This document shows positions 1-4,459 of a stretch of DNA of 5,150 nt, one piece after another (position 1 is the first letter of the stretch; each line of letters begins with the position of its first letter). Both the position numbers and the translations under genes were made by a program. Below the pieces are notes generated by a model. It saw only the letters and a list, made by a program, of their open reading frames with translations, was not told where the DNA came from and did not search any database. The stretch comes from Candidatus Delongbacteria bacterium (lineage in GTDB: Bacteria; UBA4055), in NCBI GenBank assembly GCA_013139625.1, contig WTAK01000244.1:1-5150 (forward strand). The letters run 5' to 3'.

Positions 1-255
1 GATTAAAATATAAATTCGTTCATTTCCTTCCGGCTTGGATATTAATTGAAGCAGGTTTTTAGGATTTGTATTTAATAGGTCTAGAATTTCTCTATCTTCA
101 AGTGAAAAGTAGTGAACAATCTTATTATTATCATTCAATTTTGATTCTAACTGCTTTAAAAGAGTTGTCTTTCCAACTTGTCTGGCTCCCACAATTAAAG
201 ATATTTGTTTTGCCGATAAATGTTTTTCAATATCATGATATAAAATTCTTTTCAT
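1..255 (-). CDS. P-loop ATPase of the AAA_14/DUF4143 type, N-terminal 85 residues only (3' end off the window)
   Basis: The frame starts at ATG 253-255 and runs open to the left edge, so only the first 85 residues are visible. The start is set by AAGGA at 263-267, seven bases upstream. Residues 17-22 form a hydrophobic strand (QISLIV) leading into a Walker A P-loop, GARQVGKTT, at residues 23-31 (about 163-189). The 'GARQVGKTTLL' form is typical of the AAA_14 ATPases that usually carry a C-terminal DUF4143 domain and run to roughly 380-450 residues. The visible part ends in a hydrophobic strand, IYILI (81-85), where this family's Walker B (DEVQ) is expected next. Biological roles in this family are poorly defined; the genes are common, often multicopy, in anaerobes. 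It lies beyond the terminator of the GLUG gene and probably has its own promoter. The P-loop is certain; the family call is strong but rests on the N-terminus alone. Confidence 0.85.
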   Translation of the reverse strand, partial: MKRILYHDIEKHLSAKQISLIVGARQVGKTTLLKQLESKLNDNNKIVHYFSLEDREILDLLNTNPKNLLQLISKPEGNERIYILI

Positions 256-262
256 CTGTAAG

Positions 263-267
263 TCCTT
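263..267 (-). promoter_or_regulatory. Shine-Dalgarno sequence of the ATPase gene
   Basis: AAGGA on the minus strand, seven bases before the ATG at 253-255. It fixes the ATPase start. Confidence 0.7.
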
Positions 268-276
268 GTTATACCT

Positions 277-322
277 AAATTCCAAAAATATTTAATAAAT
301 ATAAGTAAAAATTCCAAAAATA
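277..322. repeat. 14-bp perfect direct repeat in the ATPase leader
   Basis: The plus-strand sequence AAATTCCAAAAATA occurs at 277-290 and again at 309-322. The copies are 32 bp apart start to start, about three helical turns, so they lie on the same face of DNA. Relative to the candidate promoter at 298-326, the upstream copy fills the spacer and touches the -35, and the other lies around or just after the expected transcription start. This placement suits an operator pair for a repressor, but the sequence is AT-rich and no regulator is known. Binding function is inference. Confidence 0.45.
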
Positions 323-326
323 CCAA
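298..326 (-). promoter_or_regulatory. candidate sigma-70-type promoter for the ATPase gene
   Basis: On the minus strand, TTGGTA (321-326; four of six to the -35 consensus) and TATATT (298-303; five of six to the -10 consensus) are separated by exactly 17 bases. Transcription would start near 291, giving a leader of about 35 bases that includes the AAGGA at 263-267. AT-rich DNA gives many chance -10 matches; the 17-base spacing and correct position are what support it. A primary sigma factor with different preferences would void this call. Confidence 0.4.
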
Positions 327-353
327 GAAAAAAGAATATGATAATCCGAAAAT

Positions 354-411
354 ATTTCATTTGAATACTTAATTCGTATGAAATTCATACATATATTTTT
401 TTAAATGAAAT
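354..411. repeat. nested co-centred inverted repeats downstream of the terminator
   Basis: The core is a 15-bp palindrome, GTATGAA-A-TTCATAC, at 376-390 (seven paired bases either side of one central base). An outer nine-base inverted pair, ATTTCATTT at 354-362 and AAATGAAAT at 403-411, has nearly the same centre (382.5 against 383). Between them the arms (363-375 and 391-402) are AT-rich and pair poorly. The element lies between the GLUG-gene terminator and the ATPase promoter. It could be an operator for a dimeric regulator or a transcript hairpin; the sequence does not decide. Confidence 0.45.
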
Positions 412-437
412 AAAAAAAAAGGCAGGATAACCCTGCC
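412..437 (-). terminator. Rho-independent terminator of the GLUG gene transcript
   Basis: Read on the minus strand, GGCAGG, a five-base loop (GTTAT) and CCTGCC form a GC-rich six-base-pair hairpin (421-437). It is followed at once by nine T (412-420). It lies 29 bases past the stop codon of the GLUG gene and is by far the most GC-rich stem in an otherwise very AT-rich gap. It probably ends a transcript that also carries the two AsmA-like genes. The plus strand has no comparable T-tract after the stem, so the terminator acts on minus-strand transcription. Confidence 0.9.
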
Positions 438-466
438 ATTTAAGAGAAATAATCGTGTATGAATAT

Positions 467-3400
467 TTAATCCTCAAGAATAGCCACAATATAAAAGAAT
501 TTCATTTTGTCATCATAAGGGCAACCGTAAGAATTAATAGGTTCTTGTGAAATCAAAGTATAAGTACCATAAGGTTCGTCACACATGTAGACTTTATAAG
601 CAATAGCATTTGGAACTTCATCACAATTCATTTCAAAATAACCACCATCAGTACTTGTTGAAATATTTGCAGGTGGATTAACACTTATATTATTCTGCCA
701 AGCTAAGTAAGGATATCCGTTGTTTTTTCCAGAATCAATCTTCCAAATAGGAGTTGTGAAATCCCAATAATGGTCAAATGTTGTAATATCCTTCATTTCT
801 GCTGAAGTTTTTCCGATCCCCGCTGCACTTGTTATCTGCCCTGATGTCTCAGTATCCCAATAAGATTCGATACAGCCGGAACCCGATGAAATTAATCCAC
901 CGGTATTTGTTTCTCCTATTACTTCACCGGTAGAATAAGAAGATATGATTGATCCGGAATTTCCAGCAGCTAACCCTCCGACAGATTCGTATGCTGATAT
1001 TTTTCCTGTAGCATAGCAGTCAGTAATATTTCCAGAATTATAAGCACAAAGCCCACCAGCACTATAAAATGTTACTTCGTTTAAAACTGTAGAAACATGA
1101 CCTGAACAGCATGATGCAGTTATCTCTCCCCAGTTTTCTGCAACTAGTCCTCCTAAACTACCGAGTCCTTTTATATTACAGTTCGAGTAACAATTTTCGA
1201 TCGTACCACGATTAATTCCTACAAATGCTCCTACATGATTTTGTCCGCATATACCTATGGAATCAGGATTAAAGAGATAAAGATCTGTGATCACTGATGC
1301 GGTATCCAGTGAGCTAAAAAGGCCGACATAGCTTTCATTATCTCTATTGATCTTTAAATTTGAAATTGTTTTTTTGTTCCCATCATATTTCCCGGTAAAA
1401 TACTCCATGTTCATTTCATTTCCTAATGGTTGCCAAAACTCTCCATCATTATAACCGGGGTTTCCAATAGATAAATATTCCTCAAGGTCGATATCAACAA
1501 CTTGTTTAAAATTAGAGCTCAAATAATTTCTTACCGAGTCCAGCTGAGACGGAGTTGCTACAAAATAAGGGTTTGCTTCTGATCCATTTCCACCAGCGAA
1601 TGTTGTTGAAATATCTGGAGTAGACCATGCAAGATAAGGATATCCGTAATTTAATTGTGGATCTATATTCCAAATGGAAGTAAAATCCCATGTTTCGTAA
1701 GTTGATTGTTCATGCATTTCAGAATAAGTTTTACCTATCCCAACATATGAAGTGTTTTGACCGGATGTATCCATATCCCAGTAGCAATCGGATTCACTTA
1801 TTGGATCGCTAAATCCGACCAATCCTCCTCCGTAGTCTTGATTTGCAGTGATTGATCCTGTTGAGTAACAATTCGTTATTGTGGGATTATTCCCGCAAAA
1901 ACCGATTAAACCACCAACTCCATATTCTCCAATTACACTTCCAGTTGCATAGCAATAGGTTAGAGAACTTTCTGTGTATAATACTCCAATTAATCCACCG
2001 GCACTTTCTCCCATGAGCATGTTAAATATAGAAGAAACAGAACAAGTTGAGTAAGAACCTAAAATGTTTGAGTAATCCTCAGCAAAACCTACTAATCCAC
2101 CAACACTTTCTTCGGCAATAATTGTTCCAGATGAAGAGCAATTGGAAATGTTTCCGTTCATTAAATAACCAATTAATGCCCCTACTGACTTAAATCCTGT
2201 AATATTTACACTATCAAGTATTACATTTTCTATCGTAGAATTATTTATATCTCCATAACAAAACCCAAATAAACCGGTATTCTCATAAAAAGAATCTTGA
2301 TTATCAATAAACAAATTAGATATAGTGTGATAATCTCCGTTATAACTTCCAATAAACTCCTCTTCAGGCTCCATAACACCAATCGGCTCCCAACCTTCAC
2401 CTTCATTCCATGGGGAAACTCCAAGGTCTATATTTGCAATTTGAATGAAATAAGAACCAAGGTGATCTCTAACATTATTCAATTGTTCAGCTGTTTCAAT
2501 CTGATATGGATCAAATTCGGTACCAGTTCCACCCGCAAAAGGATTAACAGGTTCTTGAGGTATTGACCAAGCTAAGTAAGGATAGCCGGAATTCAAACTA
2601 TCGATACTCCAAAAAGGAGTTGTAAAATCCCAAGTCATATAAGTCATTGGTTCTTTCATTAGTTCAGTTGGATATCCGATTCCTCCAGCAGAAGAAGCAC
2701 AACCACTTGTTTCAATATCCCAGTAACTATCCATGATAATACTTCCATCTTCATTCCCGATTAGTCCACCAAACGTTGGCATTATAGCTGATACAGTGCC
2801 GGTTGAGTAGCAGTTGGTAATATTGGACATTCCAGAGTATCCGGAAAGGCCACCGACCATATCCTCGCCGTTAACACTCCCTCTTGCAAAACAATCAGTT
2901 ACAGTTGAATTGTCGTTTACTCCAACCAGACCACCTATAGGTAAAACACCTTGGACACTACATGTTGAATAGCTTTTTGATATTGTTGACATTGAGTTAA
3001 GTCCAACTAATCCACCTATTTCATTTTCACCTTGAACTGTGCCTGATGTTGAGCAATTTATTATACTGCTGGACATTGAAGAGTAACCAGCTAAAGCTCC
3101 TGTGTTACTGGCAGCAATAATATTCACATCGGTAAGAATAATGTTTTGCAATGTAGCACCTTCAAGATACCCAAATAATCCCATATAGTTGAAAGAAGGT
3201 TGGTTTATATACAAATTTGCAATAGTATAACCATTCCCGTTGTAAGAACCAATGAAATGATCAATATCCATACCGATCGGTTCCCAACTCATCATATTTT
3301 CTTCACTCCATGGAGAACCTTCAAAATCAATGTCAGCAATCTGAATATAGTTTGCAAAAGGCTCAAATCTGACTTGGTAGAGTTGATCAGGGTCTGCAAC

Positions 3401-3508
3401 TTGGTAAGGATTACCAGGACTACCATCACCACCAGCAAAGCCGAATAAATTTGTGCTTAAACACAACAGTATAATTACGAATAAAAACGATCTTACATAG
3501 CTGTTCAT
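467..3508 (-). CDS. secreted three-module GLUG-motif repeat protein with C-terminal FnIII-like domain (1013 aa)
   Basis: ATG at 3506-3508 has GGAG six bases upstream. Residues 1-25 are a Sec signal peptide: charged MNSYVR, hydrophobic core to about 20, likely cleavage near G23 or A25 (GFA|GG). Cys16 has no small residue before it, so this is not a convincing lipoprotein. Three homologous modules follow, at residues 24-314, 324-628 and 637-937. Each opens with FAGG.G....PY....QL..VR, continues with a 'WEPIG...F.G.Y.G...TI.NL.I' block, carries five GLUG units and closes with YWD..TSG...GIG....E, WDFT and GYPYLAW. Residues 945-1013 resemble a fibronectin-III domain (YKVYMCDEPYGTY, FFYIVAILED). 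GLUG repeats (Pfam GLUG motif) are known from bacterial surface and adhesin-like proteins and probably fold as a beta-solenoid. A cell-surface or extracellular binding role is likely, ligand unknown. No LPXTG, outer-membrane barrel or recognisable type IX sorting domain is visible. Confidence 0.9.
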   Translation of the reverse strand: MNSYVRSFLFVIILLCLSTNLFGFAGGDGSPGNPYQVADPDQLYQVRFEPFANYIQIADIDFEGSPWSEENMMSWEPIGMDIDHFIGSYNGNGYTIANLYINQPSFNYMGLFGYLEGATLQNIILTDVNIIAASNTGALAGYSSMSSSIINCSTSGTVQGENEIGGLVGLNSMSTISKSYSTCSVQGVLPIGGLVGVNDNSTVTDCFARGSVNGEDMVGGLSGYSGMSNITNCYSTGTVSAIMPTFGGLIGNEDGSIIMDSYWDIETSGCASSAGGIGYPTELMKEPMTYMTWDFTTPFWSIDSLNSGYPYLAWSIPQEPVNPFAGGTGTEFDPYQIETAEQLNNVRDHLGSYFIQIANIDLGVSPWNEGEGWEPIGVMEPEEEFIGSYNGDYHTISNLFIDNQDSFYENTGLFGFCYGDINNSTIENVILDSVNITGFKSVGALIGYLMNGNISNCSSSGTIIAEESVGGLVGFAEDYSNILGSYSTCSVSSIFNMLMGESAGGLIGVLYTESSLTYCYATGSVIGEYGVGGLIGFCGNNPTITNCYSTGSITANQDYGGGLVGFSDPISESDCYWDMDTSGQNTSYVGIGKTYSEMHEQSTYETWDFTSIWNIDPQLNYGYPYLAWSTPDISTTFAGGNGSEANPYFVATPSQLDSVRNYLSSNFKQVVDIDLEEYLSIGNPGYNDGEFWQPLGNEMNMEYFTGKYDGNKKTISNLKINRDNESYVGLFSSLDTASVITDLYLFNPDSIGICGQNHVGAFVGINRGTIENCYSNCNIKGLGSLGGLVAENWGEITASCCSGHVSTVLNEVTFYSAGGLCAYNSGNITDCYATGKISAYESVGGLAAGNSGSIISSYSTGEVIGETNTGGLISSGSGCIESYWDTETSGQITSAAGIGKTSAEMKDITTFDHYWDFTTPIWKIDSGKNNGYPYLAWQNNISVNPPANISTSTDGGYFEMNCDEVPNAIAYKVYMCDEPYGTYTLISQEPINSYGCPYDDKMKFFYIVAILED
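698..1600 (-). repeat. GLUG module 3 (residues 637-937), with degenerate GLUG motifs
   Basis: This is the third copy of the roughly 300-residue module, from FAGGNGSEANPY to GYPYLAW. Its five GLUG-position motifs are GAFVG (760), GGLVA (786), GGLCA (818), GGLAA (844) and GGLIS (870). Four of five end in Ala or Ser where modules 1 and 2 always have Gly. The head also departs from the other two: the SPW of modules 1 and 2 is missing, and WEPIG is WQPLG. Eight cysteines lie in it, including an adjacent pair at 800-801. Confidence 0.85.
1625..2539 (-). repeat. GLUG module 2 (residues 324-628)
   Basis: This is the second copy of the module, from FAGGTGTEFDPY to GYPYLAW. GLUG motifs are GALIG (443), GGLVG (470), GGLIG (504), GGLIG (532) and GGLVG (561). 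The step between the second and third motifs is 34 residues instead of about 27, owing to an insertion (SSIFNMLMGES) also present in module 3 and absent from module 1. Confidence 0.9.
2567..3439 (-). repeat. GLUG module 1 (residues 24-314)
   Basis: This is the first copy of the module, starting at the signal-peptide junction with FAGGDGSPGNPY and ending in YPYLAW. GLUG motifs are GALAG (137), GGLVG (165), GGLVG (192), GGLSG (219) and GGLIG (247), spaced a regular 27-28 residues, so this is the least modified copy. At DNA level its last 18 bases (2567-2584 on the plus strand) are identical to those of module 3 (698-715). Confidence 0.9.
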
Positions 3509-3514
3509 ATTTTA

Positions 3515-3518
3515 CTCC
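3515..3518 (-). promoter_or_regulatory. Shine-Dalgarno sequence of the GLUG gene
   Basis: GGAG on the minus strand, six bases before the ATG at 3506-3508. It lies in the 39-base gap after the AsmA-like gene. That gap has no hairpin or T-tract, so read-through from the upstream gene is expected. Confidence 0.65.
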
Positions 3519-3547
3519 ATATAAATATTTTACGATATTTCTATTCT

Positions 3548-4444
3548 TTACTTCAACGCTTCCTTTACAGCATCTTCAACGATCTTCTCAAGTGACTCAG
3601 GAGCAGAAGATAAACTAACATTTGGGTCATTGATATTACCTTCGGATATAAAATCTATGATAATCCTATCATCTTTAACCAATCCTGACAGCAGCTTATC
3701 CTTGATATTATTTTTATCAACAGAATAACCGTTATCAGTAGCTTTTGATGTTTTCTCATCAATGTATTTGTCAATATTTTCTAGGATTTTCTCTGATTCT
3801 TCCTTGGAAAGTAAAAAGTTGCCATGAAATTTGTGACTATTATCTTCAATGTCGAACCAACTGTCTTTAGCTAATGCCAGATCGTAGTCGGTAGCTTCTA
3901 AATTAAGGTCTTCTAAGAATGAGATCTTTCCATCTACAAACAATGTTTTTACTTCCACATCATCCTGAAGCTCTATTTTCCCTGATAGAATATCCAGATC
4001 AAAACCAGTCTTTGATAAAACAGCAAGAGAAGATCTTAACTTATCTAAAGTTTTTGCATCTGAAATGGAAGAGCCTTTGCCTATAACGATCTCGCTGATA
4101 ACTTCATTGCCACTTTGAAATAAATGGGCAATGTCTATATTTAATTTAAGCTCACTTAAATATACAAATTCAGATGTTATTTCAGGTCTATCGTCAGCAT
4201 CTATCTGATCGTCAGCATATTTGTCTCTGGGTGCGAACTTGATGTCTTTGAGTTTAATTGACGGTGAAGTGGAAAAAATATTGACACTCACATCTTTCAG
4301 ATCGAATCTTGTATTTAAATTTTCCTCAACAACTTTTACAATTGCATCTCTTTGAAATATCCTGGATATGAAATAATTTGTACCTAACATTACAACTATT
4401 GCTAGAATTCCTAAAACTATCAGTACTTTAATAAATGTTTTCAT
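3548..4444 (-). CDS. short AsmA-like inner-membrane-anchored periplasmic protein (298 aa)
   Basis: ATG at 4442-4444 follows AGGGAG (4452-4457) by seven bases. Residues 4-24 form one transmembrane helix after the basic start MKTFIK, so the rest should be periplasmic. The region after it (VVEENLNTRFDLKDVSVNIF, then PSIKLKDIKF at 61-70) has the layout of the AsmA N-terminal domain: a membrane anchor, then short beta strands ending in a 'P.i.L.di.f' motif. Near the C-terminus, GNINDPNVSLS (269-279) matches the G...DP.V pattern common near AsmA C-termini. AsmA-family proteins (AsmA, TamB, YhdP in E. coli) act in envelope lipid homeostasis or transport. This one is about half the length of E. coli AsmA and too short to span the periplasm alone. 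Residues 113-298 align without gaps to the upstream gene. An acidic stretch lies at 74-85 (D74, D78, D79, D82, D84, D85). The family call is from pattern, not a search. Confidence 0.7.
   Translation of the reverse strand: MKTFIKVLIVLGILAIVVMLGTNYFISRIFQRDAIVKVVEENLNTRFDLKDVSVNIFSTSPSIKLKDIKFAPRDKYADDQIDADDRPEITSEFVYLSELKLNIDIAHLFQSGNEVISEIVIGKGSSISDAKTLDKLRSSLAVLSKTGFDLDILSGKIELQDDVEVKTLFVDGKISFLEDLNLEATDYDLALAKDSWFDIEDNSHKFHGNFLLSKEESEKILENIDKYIDEKTSKATDNGYSVDKNNIKDKLLSGLVKDDRIIIDFISEGNINDPNVSLSSAPESLEKIVEDAVKEALK
4190..4218 (-). repeat. short in-frame tandem duplication coding an acidic patch
   Basis: The 11-base sequence ATGCTGACGAT (minus strand) is present twice, at 4208-4218 and 4190-4200, offset by 18 bases. 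In the protein it gives ADDQID followed by ADDRPE (residues 77-88 of the AsmA-like protein). This looks like a six-codon slippage duplication. Confidence 0.55.
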
Positions 4445-4451
4445 GGTTTAT

Positions 4452-4457
4452 CTCCCT
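4452..4457 (-). promoter_or_regulatory. Shine-Dalgarno sequence of the 298-aa AsmA-like gene
   Basis: AGGGAG on the minus strand, seven bases before the ATG at 4442-4444. It sits inside the 15-base gap after the upstream gene's stop codon, which points to translational proximity within one operon. Confidence 0.7.
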
Positions 4458-4459
4458 GA

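Noticed and set aside
66..278. Plus-strand open frame opposite the ATPase gene
   Set aside because: The minus-strand frame has a Walker A motif and a Shine-Dalgarno. The plus frame has no family resemblance and overlaps the ATPase start and leader.
277..322. Bacteroidota-type promoter (TAnnTTTG) in the 14-bp repeats
   Set aside because: TATTTTTG matches the -7 element in both copies, but no -33 TTTG element lies at the right distance and the genes use clear Shine-Dalgarno sequences. The -35/-10 pair at 298-326 fits better.
2297..2566. Open frames on the plus strand opposite the GLUG gene (also 3200-3448)
   Set aside because: They lie wholly antisense to a well-supported gene, recur at equivalent points of the repeated modules because the coding strand is repeated, and lack any recognisable domain.
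698..3439. CRISPR array or DNA satellite suggested by the recurrent sequence
   Set aside because: The repetition is at protein level in three modules of about 300 codons with diverged DNA. There are no short identical repeats with uniform spacers.
3430..3508. Lipoprotein signal in the GLUG protein (Cys16)
   Set aside because: Cys16 is preceded by Leu-Leu and lies inside the hydrophobic core. A lipobox needs a small residue just before the Cys, so an ordinary signal peptide fits better.
3509..3547. Separate promoter or terminator between the AsmA-like gene and the GLUG gene
   Set aside because: The 39 bases hold only AT-rich sequence and the GGAG. No stem-loop with T-tract and no convincing -35/-10 pair fit in the gap.
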